A stretch of 64,000 bases of DNA from an uncultured Desulfobulbus sp. (GTDB lineage: Bacteria; Desulfobacterota; Desulfobulbia; Desulfobulbales; Desulfobulbaceae), in contig NZ_OY762276.1 of NCBI RefSeq assembly GCF_963665445.1, positions 4,334,601 through 4,398,600 on the forward strand, written 5' to 3'. How positions within the stretch are numbered: position 1 is the stretch's first letter; each line of letters opens with the position of its first letter. Below the pieces are notes generated by a model. It searched no databases, was not told where the DNA came from, and saw only the letters and a list, made by a program, of their open reading frames with translations. A program made the translations under genes and the position numbers. This document shows positions 8,406 through 17,459 of the stretch, one piece after another.

Positions 8406-10277
8406 ATGGCCACCTATCTGCATCCCGGCGTGTACATCGAAGAAATTCCCAGCGGCGCCAAACCCATTGAAGGCGTTTCCACCAGTGTGGCGGCGCTGAT
8501 CGGTTACGCCACCCAAGGTGCGATCGCTACTCCGACCCTGGTCCACAGTTGGGACGAGTACAAGGCGGAGTTCGGCGAAATTCAATCGGAGACCGATACC
8601 CTGGCGCTCGCCGCCTTCTACTTTTTCTTGAACGGCGGCCGCGATGCCTATATCGGCCGTCTGGCCAAGGACACCCAGGCGGCGACCCTGGCAGCGGGCA
8701 CCATCCTGGGCCGGGGGGCGGCATCGGCTGCCGATGTGCTGAAGGTGAGCGCCCGCAATCAGGGGAAAAGCGGCAACTCCCTCAAGGTGCGGGCCGAGGC
8801 GGCAACTGATGGCTATCGTTTTTCCCTGCAGGTGCAGAGCGGCGACGAGCTTGTGGAGTTCTTTGCCGGCCTGTCCATGGATCCCAGCGATGCGTCCTAT
8901 GCCCTGGCCCAGGTCAACAGCAACTCCAAGTACATTCGCCTGGCCCTGCCCCTTGGCTTGAACGGCTATTTCAAACAGGCCACCTCCGTTTCAGGCGACC
9001 TGAGCGGGATTTCCTGGGCCAGCGTGGTTGCCGGCATGACCCTGACGCTCAACATCGACAACCTCGGCGCCCGCACCATCACCCTCGGGGCACCCGAGGA
9101 CGGCAGTTACGACGGCACCAAGGTGGCGGCGGAAATCCAGCAGCAGGTCCTGGCCCTTGGACCCGACTATGTCGGCTTTACCTGCGGCTTTGCCAGCGAT
9201 GCCCTGACTCTGACCTCGGGCAAGGGGGCCGCCTCCTCCATGGTGGCGGTTCGTCCCGGTGCCCTGGCCACCACCTTGAAACTCGGGGCGACCCTGGGCA
9301 CCGAGAAGCACGGCAGCGAGGATGTGGTTCCGGTGACCATGGCCTCGGCAGTCGGCCTGACCAACGGCGACGACGGCGTCGCCCCCGGCCTGGAGGATTA
9401 CAACGACTTTTTCGCTCAGCTCAAGAAGGTGCGCGATGTCAACATCGTCCTTCTTCCGGGCCAGTACCTGCCCGCAGACGGCATGGGCAACCCGATCATC
9501 GACGCCGCCGAGTCCCACTGTATCGCCATGGGCAGCCGCATGCTGCTGGTCGATCCCCCTCCGGGCACGGAGCTGGATCAGGGCGGGAAAGTCAGTGATC
9601 TGCAACCGCCATCCTCCACCTACAGCGTGCTCTACTACCCCTGGGTCAAGGTTAAAAATCCGCTGTACAACCAGGTGACCAACGCCACCGCACCCACGAC
9701 CATCACCCTTGCCCCATCGGCCTTTGCCGCCGGCATCTGGGCCCGGACCGACGGCACCCGCGGGGTGTGGAAGGCGCCGGCCGGCGTCGAAGCCTCGGTC
9801 AGCGGGGTGGCGGCCTTGGAGTATGTGGTGGAAGACGGCGATCAGGATCAGCTCAACCCGATGGGGGTCAACTGCCTGCGCAAGATGCCCGGTTATGGCC
9901 ACGTGGTCTGGGGAACCCGCACCCTGGCCACCAAGTCCAACCCGGAGTGGCGCTATGTCCCGGTCCGGCGGACCGCGCTCTACATCGAGAGCAGTATCCG
10001 CAACGGCATTCAGTGGGCGGTGTTCGAGCCCAACGACCACCGGCTCTGGTCATCGCTGCGCGCCAATATCGGCGCCTTCATGGACGGCATGTTCCGCGCC
10101 GGTGCCTTCCAGGGCCAGAAGGCCTCGGACGCCTACTTTGTCCGCTGCGGCCTGGGCGACACCATGACCCAGGATGATGTCGATCGTGGACAGGTCATTG
10201 CCGTGGTCGGCTTTGCCCCGCTGAAACCGGCCGAATTCGTCATCGTTCGCATTCAGCAGAAAGTCGGTCAATCGTGA
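8406..10277 (+). CDS. eCIS contractile sheath protein (Afp2-4/Pvc2-4 family)
   Basis: 623 residues. It begins with the classical sheath start MATYLHPGVYIEEIPSGAKP and ends with the conserved C-terminal sheath domain (GTRTLA, WRYVPVRRTALYIE, then VRCG near the end). Copies assemble into the extended sheath that contracts and drives the inner tube through the target membrane. An insertion of roughly 250 residues sits in the middle (about 120-320), likely surface-exposed. Only one sheath gene is present, unlike the three of Afp/PVC, which places this locus among single-sheath eCIS. First gene of the operon. Confidence 0.95.
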   Translation: MATYLHPGVYIEEIPSGAKPIEGVSTSVAALIGYATQGAIATPTLVHSWDEYKAEFGEIQSETDTLALAAFYFFLNGGRDAYIGRLAKDTQAATLAAGTILGRGAASAADVLKVSARNQGKSGNSLKVRAEAATDGYRFSLQVQSGDELVEFFAGLSMDPSDASYALAQVNSNSKYIRLALPLGLNGYFKQATSVSGDLSGISWASVVAGMTLTLNIDNLGARTITLGAPEDGSYDGTKVAAEIQQQVLALGPDYVGFTCGFASDALTLTSGKGAASSMVAVRPGALATTLKLGATLGTEKHGSEDVVPVTMASAVGLTNGDDGVAPGLEDYNDFFAQLKKVRDVNIVLLPGQYLPADGMGNPIIDAAESHCIAMGSRMLLVDPPPGTELDQGGKVSDLQPPSSTYSVLYYPWVKVKNPLYNQVTNATAPTTITLAPSAFAAGIWARTDGTRGVWKAPAGVEASVSGVAALEYVVEDGDQDQLNPMGVNCLRKMPGYGHVVWGTRTLATKSNPEWRYVPVRRTALYIESSIRNGIQWAVFEPNDHRLWSSLRANIGAFMDGMFRAGAFQGQKASDAYFVRCGLGDTMTQDDVDRGQVIAVVGFAPLKPAEFVIVRIQQKVGQS

Positions 10278-10364
10278 TGGCGTCGGGAAACAAGTGAACG
10301 TACCGACCCTGACCCTGTAACCCGAGAGCTAGGAAGCACGAAAGCTACCTAAGGAGACATAGCA

Positions 10365-10874
10365 ATGGCTGCTCCCACATTTCCTGTCAACGCCCATCGC
10401 CACGATCCGTACCGGACCTTCAAATTTCAGATCCTCATTGACGGCAAGCCGGTGGCCGGGCTGAAAAAAATGGGTGCGCTCAAGCGCAAGACCGAAGCCA
10501 TCAAATGGCGTTCGGCCGGTGACCCGAGTTCTGAACGGATTCTTCCCGGAGGCACCAGCTACGAGCCCGTGACCCTGGAGCAGGGGCTTTCCCATGATCC
10601 GGTCTTTGAAAGCTGGGCCAACCTGGTCAACAACGTCGAGGGCGATGCGGCGATGTCGCTCAAAAATTTCCGCAAGGATATCGTGATCAACGTGCTCAAC
10701 CTGCAGGGAACGGTGGCCATCTCCTACCGACTGTACCGCGCCTGGGTTTCCGAATACCAGGCCCTGCCGGAGATGGATGCCGGGGCGATGAACGCGGTCG
10801 GCATTCAGACCATCACCCTCCAGCACGAGGGCTGGCAGCGCGATACCGCGGTGGTTGAGCCCACGGAGAGTTGA
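10365..10874 (+). CDS. eCIS inner tube protein (Afp1/Pvc1, gp19-like)
   Basis: 169 residues of the T4 gp19/Hcp-fold tail-tube family. Typical features are the early YRTFKFQILIDGKPVAG strand pair, the middle segment EPVTLEQGLSHDPVFESWAN, and the late YRLYRAWVSEYQALPEMDA. Hexamers stack to form the tube propelled by the sheath. A strong AAGGAG ribosome-binding site sits 8 bases before the ATG, in keeping with high expression. Only this canonical tube gene is seen; the Afp7-like gene further down is a second, diverged tube or adaptor protein. Confidence 0.93.
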   Translation: MAAPTFPVNAHRHDPYRTFKFQILIDGKPVAGLKKMGALKRKTEAIKWRSAGDPSSERILPGGTSYEPVTLEQGLSHDPVFESWANLVNNVEGDAAMSLKNFRKDIVINVLNLQGTVAISYRLYRAWVSEYQALPEMDAGAMNAVGIQTITLQHEGWQRDTAVVEPTES

Positions 10875-10960
10875 TGATCTGGAACTAATCGGTCACACCA
10901 AAATTGAAACGTCGTTCAGGTGGCTTTTCAGAGGAACGACAAAGTTGACAAGGAGCGCAT

Positions 10961-11752
10961 GTGCGGCTACCGGGCGGATTGATTGAGCAGGAAACCCGTT
11001 CTCGCGACTGGTCGTTTCAACCGGTCAGCGGTGCCCTGGAAATGGCCCTGAGCGAGGTCGCCCAAGCGGCTGCGAGTATGCCCTGGGCCGTCACCCGTGT
11101 TCTTTCCCTGGCCCTGGAGCGGCTCGGCAACCAGCCGGCAACCGAGGAGCGGGTTGCCGGCCTCTGCGTGGGCGATCGCCAGTTTCTCATGCGCGAGCTG
11201 GAGCTCCATCTGGGCGTCCAGGGGGGGTGGTTCCACGCCGAGTGCAGCGGTTGCGGCAGCCGCTTTGATTTTCAGGTGCAGTACGCCGAGCTGCCGGTGG
11301 AGGAAGCGGGGCCGACCTACCCCCAGGCCCGGGTGCAGTGGCAGGGGCGGCAGATGTGTTTTCGCCTGCCCACCGGGGAAGATCAGGAGCGCCTCTTGAC
11401 GATCCCCCCGGAATCGGCGCAGGCCTGGTTGTTCTCGCAGGTGCACCTGGAGGGCGATTTGCCCCAGGAATGGGATTCCGATCTGCTCCAGGTGGTTGAC
11501 GAGGCCCTGGAGGCGGTTGCCCCCGGAATCGTCACCAGGATCCAGGCCAACTGTCCGGAATGTGGAGCCGGCAACGAAGTGGAACTTGATCCCTACCGGG
11601 TATTATCGTTGAACAGCGATACCCTGCTGCGGGAGGTCCATCAGCTGGCCAGCCATTATCACTGGAGCGAGGCTGAAATCCTCGGGTTACCCAGAACCCG
11701 GCGGCTCCGCTATCTGGAGCTGATCGATCGCAGCCGGGGCATGACGAGATAA
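10961..11752 (+). CDS. Zinc-ribbon baseplate hub assembly protein (T4 gp26-like)
   Basis: 263 residues, starting at a GTG with AGGAG 5 bases upstream. The first ~90 residues contain the helical region seen in T4 gp26-like assembly chaperones, including RVAGLCVGDRQFLMRELELH. Two CxxC pairs (CSGCG about 101-105 and CPECG about 195-199) probably form one zinc site. Genes of this type commonly lie between the tube and the cap gene in eCIS operons. The assigned role, helping baseplate or hub assembly, is family knowledge and not tested for eCIS of this kind. Confidence 0.7.
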   Translation: MRLPGGLIEQETRSRDWSFQPVSGALEMALSEVAQAAASMPWAVTRVLSLALERLGNQPATEERVAGLCVGDRQFLMRELELHLGVQGGWFHAECSGCGSRFDFQVQYAELPVEEAGPTYPQARVQWQGRQMCFRLPTGEDQERLLTIPPESAQAWLFSQVHLEGDLPQEWDSDLLQVVDEALEAVAPGIVTRIQANCPECGAGNEVELDPYRVLSLNSDTLLREVHQLASHYHWSEAEILGLPRTRRLRYLELIDRSRGMTR

Positions 11753-11754
11753 AC

Positions 11755-12750
11755 ATGAGTTTACTTGGCGACACCATACGCGATGCACATCGACCTCTGC
11801 CCGGCAGGGGAGGCGAGGTGCTGCGGCGGATACCGCTTGAGGAATACGCGGAGAGCGGCCCGGAGGAGGAGTACGCCTCCTCCGGGCTGCAGACCGTGTT
11901 CAGGTTTCAGAAGGAGGGGCCGTCGCCACCGATGACTGCGCCCCGAGAGGCGTCCTTCCGGTCGGGGAGCAGGGGAACTGATCTTCCGGCCGGTGACCCT
12001 TTGTCAGTGGAGAGCAAGGTTGAAAGGCCAAACTTATCTGCCAGCAAAGTCGACGGCAACGAAGACTTTTTTTCCGTAACGGGCGAAAATCGAGGGAACG
12101 AACTGGCAACAGGACAGATGAATCACGGAAGTCCAGGTTGGACAACGGCAGCCGAGATGAGCTCCGAGACGAGTACGCATCAGTCAGTAGTTGGGTCTGA
12201 GCCGAATGAATCGGATTCTGCACATCAACAGCAGAAGTCCCGCGAACAACAGGGCAGTGTGGAATTTGTTAGTGAACAAGAGGAAACGTACCAGAGTCGG
12301 ATACCGGGTCAGGGCGCCCCTTCTGAATCTTTTTTCACCGCACCGATCCCCCCCCTGAGATCGGTTACACCGGGACCGACTTCAGCCGAGCGGCCGCATC
12401 TCCCTGGCCAGATTTCTTGGCCGGCTGAAGCGGTTCCCGGTCAAGCGGTGGAGAACCCCCCATGGGGGCAAGGGGAGAACGATCCCGACCGGGAACCGCT
12501 CGCCTCTTCTGCGAGCCGGCCGCATACGACTGGTGCCGCAGTGCTGCAATGGCCTGCTGGCTATGCGGAAGCCCCATCGGAGGCGCTCTTTACGCCAAGC
12601 GCGTCTGTTCCCCCTGAAGCAGCGCAGCTGGTTATCGGCAGGATCGATGTCGTGGTCGTGTCCACAGCGGAACAAAAACGCACGCAATCGATTCCCACCC
12701 GGCAATCAGATTCCGGCTTTGTCAGCCGCAACTATCTCAAACGGCTCTGA
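11755..12750 (+). CDS. Disordered eCIS protein with short conserved C-terminus
   Basis: 331 residues dominated by Ser, Pro, Gly, Glu and Gln, with no predicted fold or membrane segment. Only two parts look ordered: the first ~50 residues and a C-terminal stretch (about 290-331) with LVIGRIDVVVV and ending FVSRNYLKRL. Proteins with a variable, disordered body and this kind of tail occur at the same position in other phage-tail-like operons. The ATG follows the previous stop by 2 bases and the next gene's ATG follows its own stop by 1 base, so translation is coupled. Function unknown; an assembly linker or a tail-lumen protein is possible. Confidence 0.65.
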   Translation: MSLLGDTIRDAHRPLPGRGGEVLRRIPLEEYAESGPEEEYASSGLQTVFRFQKEGPSPPMTAPREASFRSGSRGTDLPAGDPLSVESKVERPNLSASKVDGNEDFFSVTGENRGNELATGQMNHGSPGWTTAAEMSSETSTHQSVVGSEPNESDSAHQQQKSREQQGSVEFVSEQEETYQSRIPGQGAPSESFFTAPIPPLRSVTPGPTSAERPHLPGQISWPAEAVPGQAVENPPWGQGENDPDREPLASSASRPHTTGAAVLQWPAGYAEAPSEALFTPSASVPPEAAQLVIGRIDVVVVSTAEQKRTQSIPTRQSDSGFVSRNYLKRL

Positions 12751-12751
12751 T

Positions 12752-13771
12752 ATGGCTCTGGTCTCCTCACCCCTTTCCCAGGTCTGCAAAGGCATCCGCA
12801 CCTATCTCGATGGCGCCATCAACGGGCCTGATCGGAGCAAGGTCAGCGTGGTCCTGTCCACCCCGGCGGAAACCGCGTCGACCGGGGCGGGTGATTCCGA
12901 TCATCGGCTCAACCTCTTTTTTTTCCGTTTCGAGCCTGTTGGCCTCTTTCCCGATATTCTGCCCGGTGAGACCAGCTGGATGCGCGCCTTCTGCCTCATC
13001 ACCCCCTTCGCCGGCGAGGAGGAGACTGTCGGTCCGGGGGAGAACGATTTACGCCTGGTCGGCGAGGTCAGCCGCATTTTCCACGAGCAACCGGTTTTTC
13101 ACCTCGATGTCGACGGCGAACGCTACCATCTGCAGGTGATCCTCCAACCCATGGGCCTTGACCAGCTCAACCAGCTCTGGTCCACCCAGGGCGATACCAT
13201 CTATCGGCCATCGCTCCTTTATGAAATTTCCCTGATGCCGGTGGTGCCGGTGGACAAGGTTGTTCCCGCACCGTTCACCGGCGCCCTTGGGCTGCAGGTC
13301 CAGGCGGGGCTGGCCGCGCAGCCGGTGAGCACCGGAGCAACCCCGCCCCAGGTGGCCCCCATGATGCCGGATACCCGCCAGCCCGATTGGGTACCTGCGG
13401 TGGCCCTGGTGTATGAGGACAGCTGCAGTGTCAGCCTGCTTTTTCGTGTGGGCAGTCCCGAGTTGGCGGCCTTTGTCCCCCAGGTCTGGCTGGCCGGGGA
13501 GGTCGGCACTTCCGTGCGGCTTGTCTGGGAAACCTGGGAGGCGGGCAGGGGATGGCAGCGGGTGGAACCGGCGATATCGGGCCTGGTGGCCAACCGCTCC
13601 ATCGATCCGGAAAGCGTGGCCGAGGCAAGCCTGATCCCGGCACCGCTGCCGTTTAATGATCGGCCCGGGCAGATGCTGCTCTATGCCGAGCGCAGTCTGG
13701 TGCGTGCGGTGGATGGCGTCCTGCTGGAGCTACGCTCCAATCCCCTTTTGATCACCCTCTACACCGGTTGA
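12752..13771 (+). CDS. eCIS cap/tail terminator (Pvc16, DUF4255)
   Basis: 339 residues. The N-terminal ~190 residues form the DUF4255/Pvc16-N domain (LNLFFFRFEPVG, then YRPSLLYEISLMPVVP), which in Afp and PVC forms the hexameric cap ending the sheath and tube. The rest is a Pro-rich linker and a beta-rich Ig-like domain at the C-terminus. The start is set at the ATG at 12752, one base after the previous stop. The open frame continues upstream to 12533 only as an overlap with the preceding gene. Confidence 0.9.
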   Translation: MALVSSPLSQVCKGIRTYLDGAINGPDRSKVSVVLSTPAETASTGAGDSDHRLNLFFFRFEPVGLFPDILPGETSWMRAFCLITPFAGEEETVGPGENDLRLVGEVSRIFHEQPVFHLDVDGERYHLQVILQPMGLDQLNQLWSTQGDTIYRPSLLYEISLMPVVPVDKVVPAPFTGALGLQVQAGLAAQPVSTGATPPQVAPMMPDTRQPDWVPAVALVYEDSCSVSLLFRVGSPELAAFVPQVWLAGEVGTSVRLVWETWEAGRGWQRVEPAISGLVANRSIDPESVAEASLIPAPLPFNDRPGQMLLYAERSLVRAVDGVLLELRSNPLLITLYTG

Positions 13772-13775
13772 CCCC

Positions 13776-15122
13776 ATGAATGCGCCCCAGGCCGAATGCC
13801 AGATCCTCTCCCGACTCGATGCCGAATGGCGTCGTCTGGAGTTGCTCTGTTGGTGTCTGGCCAAGGGCAGACGGGGGGAGAGCCTGGGAGAGGACGAGTT
13901 GGAGCAGCTCCGCCAACTCCAGGCCGAGGTGCATGGCCTGAGGGAGGCGGATGGTGTCTGGGAAGAGGCCCTGGGGCTGTGCTTGTCTCACCTGGAATAC
14001 GATATTCTCGCCGCTGTGCTGGCCCCGGAGGTGGAGCCCAGGCTCGGCTGGAGTTTCCAGTCCCTCCAGGCCGGGGGCAGTCAGCCCTGGGCAACGCGCA
14101 GCCTGATTCAGGAACTCTTTGCCCTGGACGGCAACCAAGCCCATCAGCTGCGCCAGGCCCTGGGGCCTCAGGGGGAGTTGCGGCGAAGGCGCCTTATTCG
14201 GGTGCAGGAGGAGGGGCCCTACCATCCCATCCAGCCCGAACCCTGGCTGCTTGGCCGGATCAGCGGCCGGGACATGGAACTGCCGCCTCCGCCCGGCGCC
14301 ACACCGGTGCGCCAGCGAGCCCAATGGCGGGATCTGGTGCTGCCGCCCGGCAGGCTGGCCATGCTGCACGAATTTCTTCTCTGGATCCAGCAGCGGGACA
14401 TCGTGGTCAATGCCTGGCAGGGACAGAGCGTGGGCGGTCCGGTGGCCCTGTTCACCGGTCCTTCCGGCACGGGCAAGACCTTTGCGGCCTCGGTGCTGGC
14501 CACTGCCCTTGGCTGGCAGCTTTTTCGGGTCGATCTCGGTCGCTTGGTGAGCAAGTATGTGGGCGAGACCGAGGAAAATCTCAACCGCCTTTTCGATGCG
14601 GCCCACGACCAACCCATGGTGCTCCAGTTCGACGAGGCCGACGCCCTTTTTGCCAAGCGGGGCGAGGTCAAGGAGGCCCGCGACCGCTACGCCAACATGG
14701 AGGTCAGCCACCTGCTGACCCGGATCGAGGTCCATAGCGGCCCCTGCATTCTCACCACCAACCTGCGCAAGCAGCTGGATGGCGCCTTTACCCGCCGCTT
14801 CCAGATGGTGGTCGATTTTCCCCGGCCGGATGCAGAGGCCAGGGCCGCCCTGTGGCAGCGATTGCTGCCGCCCAAGGCGCCCATTGCCCTTGAGGTGGAG
14901 CATGATTTTCTCGGCGCGGCCGTGGCCCTGACCGGGGGCTCCATTCGCAACGCCGCCCTGCATGCGGCCTACCTGGCCGCAGGGAGCGGATCACCGATCA
15001 GCCTGGGCCATATTGCCCATGCCATCTGGCGCGAACTGGGCAAGGAGGGCAGGGAGATCAATCCCCAGGACCTTGGCCCCCTGTCCGCATACCTGCCCGA
15101 GGAGCTCGTCGATGAACACTGA
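13776..15122 (+). CDS. eCIS AAA+ ATPase (Afp15/Pvc15)
   Basis: 448 residues. A variable helical N-terminal half of ~210 residues precedes an AAA+ module. The Walker A motif GPSGTGKT is at 228-235 and the Walker B motif MVLQFDEAD has its Asp/Glu pair at 286-287. The sensor-1 region LTTNLRKQLD and an arginine-finger-like FTRRFQ follow. This ATPase is a hallmark of eCIS and separates them from R-type pyocins and T6SS. It is thought to help assembly or cargo loading. It overlaps the next small gene by 11 bases. Confidence 0.95.
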   Translation: MNAPQAECQILSRLDAEWRRLELLCWCLAKGRRGESLGEDELEQLRQLQAEVHGLREADGVWEEALGLCLSHLEYDILAAVLAPEVEPRLGWSFQSLQAGGSQPWATRSLIQELFALDGNQAHQLRQALGPQGELRRRRLIRVQEEGPYHPIQPEPWLLGRISGRDMELPPPPGATPVRQRAQWRDLVLPPGRLAMLHEFLLWIQQRDIVVNAWQGQSVGGPVALFTGPSGTGKTFAASVLATALGWQLFRVDLGRLVSKYVGETEENLNRLFDAAHDQPMVLQFDEADALFAKRGEVKEARDRYANMEVSHLLTRIEVHSGPCILTTNLRKQLDGAFTRRFQMVVDFPRPDAEARAALWQRLLPPKAPIALEVEHDFLGAAVALTGGSIRNAALHAAYLAAGSGSPISLGHIAHAIWRELGKEGREINPQDLGPLSAYLPEELVDEH

Positions 15123-15348
15123 AATCGGTCATCTCCACCTGCAGCTGCCAGCCGGATTTGAAAAGAGGGCCCAGCGCATTGGCCGTCTGGTTGGCGAGGC
15201 CCTGGCCGGTTCCACCACCTTGCCCGCCGGGCAGATCGCGCATCTGCGGGTGGGACCGGTGGAGGTCGGAGTCCATTTTTCCGACCAGCGGGTCGCGCAA
15301 ACGATTGCCGATTCCATTCATGCCGCCATCCAGCGCGGTCTCAGCTAA
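15112..15348 (+). CDS. Small conserved-looking eCIS protein
   Basis: 78 residues starting MNTEIGHLHLQLPAGFEKRA. The ATG has GAGGAG nearby and lies inside the end of the ATPase gene, so translation is coupled. It has an amphipathic helical N-terminal half, a beta-hairpin-like LRVGPVEVGVHFS, and a C-terminal helix. I do not recognise a family. Its conserved spacing within the operon and good codon use argue that it is real; it may be a small assembly factor. Confidence 0.65.
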   Translation: MNTEIGHLHLQLPAGFEKRAQRIGRLVGEALAGSTTLPAGQIAHLRVGPVEVGVHFSDQRVAQTIADSIHAAIQRGLS

Positions 15349-15363
15349 GAGGAGAGGGAAAGC

Positions 15364-16014
15364 ATGCTGTCACCCTTACGCGGATTTCTGGTGGAATACG
15401 GGACGAGCATCCCGCCGTTGATGCTCTCCTTCCACTTCAATCCCCAGAGCCTGACCCGCAACCGCAGCGTCACCCTGACCCTGGGGAGCACGCCCGCCAC
15501 CCGCGGCGGCTATGATTTTGCCCTGCCCTCGGAGACCTCACGGGTTGCCCAGGGGGTGTCGGTGGAGCCGGAATCCTTTGATCTTGAGATCCTGATCGAT
15601 GCCACCGACCGGATGAACGACAGCGATCCCATTGCCCAGTCCCTTGGGATCCAGCCGGAGCTGGACACCCTGCGCTCCATGGTCGAGCCCAAGGTCCAGG
15701 GGCCGGGTGGGGTTCAGGCCTTGGCCGGCCTCGGATTCGGCGGCAGCCGCGCCTTTCAGCGCAGCCAGTCGGCCTCGGTGCTGCTGCTTGTCTGGGGGGT
15801 CCACGTACTGCCGGTCTTCCTCAAGAGCGTGGAGGTGGCTGAATCCGCCCACCTGCCCACCCTGACCCCCTACCGGGCCACGGTAAAGCTGAGCCTGCAG
15901 GTGATCGAGGGCAACAACCCCTTTTACACGGTGGAAAAGGTACGCCAGGTGATCGGCTCCAAACTCAACTCGGCCAAAACCGTGGTCAGTGGCGCGGTGG
16001 AGGGATTTTTCTGA
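15364..16014 (+). CDS. eCIS Afp7-like tube/adaptor protein
   Basis: 216 residues. The N-terminus (LSFHFNPQSLTRNRSVTLTL) is typical of the CIS tube/Afp7-type protein that joins tube to baseplate. A beta-rich core (ESFDLEILIDATDRMND) and a late region typical of this family (VHVLPVFLKSVEV) follow. The C-terminus is helical. A strong GAGGAGAGGG ribosome-binding site lies upstream. The stop overlaps the start of the LysM-like gene (TGATG). Afp7 is gp53-like and carries a LysM; here the LysM is on the separate downstream gene. Confidence 0.85.
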   Translation: MLSPLRGFLVEYGTSIPPLMLSFHFNPQSLTRNRSVTLTLGSTPATRGGYDFALPSETSRVAQGVSVEPESFDLEILIDATDRMNDSDPIAQSLGIQPELDTLRSMVEPKVQGPGGVQALAGLGFGGSRAFQRSQSASVLLLVWGVHVLPVFLKSVEVAESAHLPTLTPYRATVKLSLQVIEGNNPFYTVEKVRQVIGSKLNSAKTVVSGAVEGFF

Positions 16015-16304
16015 TGTTGCTGAACAATTCCCGCTATAAAAACGGGCGGCGATTCGAGGCCGACGAGCAGGGCCTGGTTCGCTGCAAGGGGCTTCGTGAA
16101 AGGGAGATCGGGCCAGCGGTCGGCGTGGTCGAGCATGTGATCGAGGCCGGCGATCGTCTGGATCTCCTGGCCCATCACTTTTACAACGATGCCCGCCTCT
16201 GGTGGCGGATACTCGACGCCAACCCGGATCTGTCGAGCGGGGTCGAGTTGTCGCTGGCGGACAGGGCCGGCGAGGTGATCCTCATTCCCAAGGCCAAGGA
16301 GTAA
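16014..16304 (+). CDS. eCIS LysM-like baseplate protein (gp53/tail X type)
   Basis: 96 residues with a C-terminal LysM-like domain (VIEAGDRLDLLAHHFYNDAR, then LWWRILDANPDL and VILIPK). Such domains occur in T4 gp53 and P2 gpX, where they clamp wedges to the hub. The ATG overlaps the previous stop. In many eCIS this domain is fused to the Afp7-like protein; here the two are split but remain overlapping and adjacent. Confidence 0.87.
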   Translation: MLLNNSRYKNGRRFEADEQGLVRCKGLREREIGPAVGVVEHVIEAGDRLDLLAHHFYNDARLWWRILDANPDLSSGVELSLADRAGEVILIPKAKE

Positions 16305-16307
16305 ATC

Positions 16308-17459
16308 ATGCTGCTGGATCTTTTTTCCCAGCGGGACCGTGATCCCGCCGAATGCGTCATCACCGTCGACGGCGCGGAGATCGAGGAACTCTATCCCTTC
16401 CTCCAAGAGGTACGGGTGGATTGCAGCCGGACCGAGGCGGCCACCGCCACCCTCAGCTTTGAAACCCGGCGCAACGAGTTGGGCAGCTGGACGGTCCAGG
16501 ACGCGGGTATTCTCGAACCCTGGGCGCGGATCGTCATCACCGCGGCCTTCGGCAGCCGGGAAGAGGAGGTGATGCGCGGCTATATCCGCGAGGTGCGCCT
16601 GGAAACGCCGGAAGACGCGGGAGCTGCCCAGGTGGTGGTGGAATGTCAGGACGATTCCCTGCGCCTAGATCGCACCCACCGGCGCCGCACCTGGGGGACC
16701 TCGGATTTGCCGACCAGCGATACCCTGATTCTTGCCGAAATTCTCACCACCTACGGCTTGCTGCCGCAGAGGGACAATGAATCGGGACAGGAGCGGTTGG
16801 TGGGCATCGCCCAGGACGACACCGATATCAAGTTTCTCAAGTCCCGGGCCGAATTTAACGGCTATGAGCTTATTTTTCGCGAAGGGCGGGTCTATTTCGG
16901 CCCCATGCGGCTGGAGGGTGATCCCCAGAGCACGATTTTGGTCTATGCCGGTGAGGACAGCAACTGTCTGTCCCTGTCCGTCCGCGCCAACGGGCATCAG
17001 CCCGATGCGGTCACCTTCGATGCCCCGGCCGAGAGCGGCGACAGTGTCGAATCGGCGGAGCCGGTGCGCTCCGACCTCTTTCTCCTCGGCACCACCAGGG
17101 CCGACAGCAGCAACGCCGGATTGGAGGATTTTGTCTGGCGGATGTCGGCCGAGGCCGGTGCCGATGGTCAGCGTCTCCAGGCCCTGGCGCAGATGAAGGC
17201 CAACGATCTCGATATCCACCGCATTCAGGGCGAAGGCGAACTCGATGGTGCCCTCTACGGTCATGTGCTCGAGGTCGGACGACCGGTGCCGGTGGATGGC
17301 CTGGGCGAGCGCATGTCCGGTGTCTATTACGTGGACAGCGTCAGCCACAGCTTTTCCGCCCTTGGGTATCGCCAACGATTTCGCCTGCTGCGCAACGGCT
17401 ACGGCGATACGCTCGATACGGTCGGCGGCCTCTTACGTTCTCTTGCCGGAGTGATCTGA
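16308..17459 (+). CDS. eCIS baseplate hub protein (gpD/gp27-like)
   Basis: 383 residues of the phage late-control D/gp27-like hub family. It has a beta-barrel N-terminal half (CVITVDGAEIEELYPFLQEV), the middle segment DDTDIKFLKSRAEFNGYELIFREGRVYFG typical of gpD, and a C-terminal domain ending LGYRQRFRLLRNGYG. As a trimer it joins the tube to the spike. In Afp8/Pvc8 hub and spike are fused; here the spike is the next gene, overlapping by one base (TGATG). Confidence 0.9.
   Translation: MLLDLFSQRDRDPAECVITVDGAEIEELYPFLQEVRVDCSRTEAATATLSFETRRNELGSWTVQDAGILEPWARIVITAAFGSREEEVMRGYIREVRLETPEDAGAAQVVVECQDDSLRLDRTHRRRTWGTSDLPTSDTLILAEILTTYGLLPQRDNESGQERLVGIAQDDTDIKFLKSRAEFNGYELIFREGRVYFGPMRLEGDPQSTILVYAGEDSNCLSLSVRANGHQPDAVTFDAPAESGDSVESAEPVRSDLFLLGTTRADSSNAGLEDFVWRMSAEAGADGQRLQALAQMKANDLDIHRIQGEGELDGALYGHVLEVGRPVPVDGLGERMSGVYYVDSVSHSFSALGYRQRFRLLRNGYGDTLDTVGGLLRSLAGVI

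Noticed and set aside
13752-14963. 403-codon minus-strand frame opposite the AAA+ ATPase
   Set aside because: Shadow of a gene with clear Walker A and B motifs on the plus strand.
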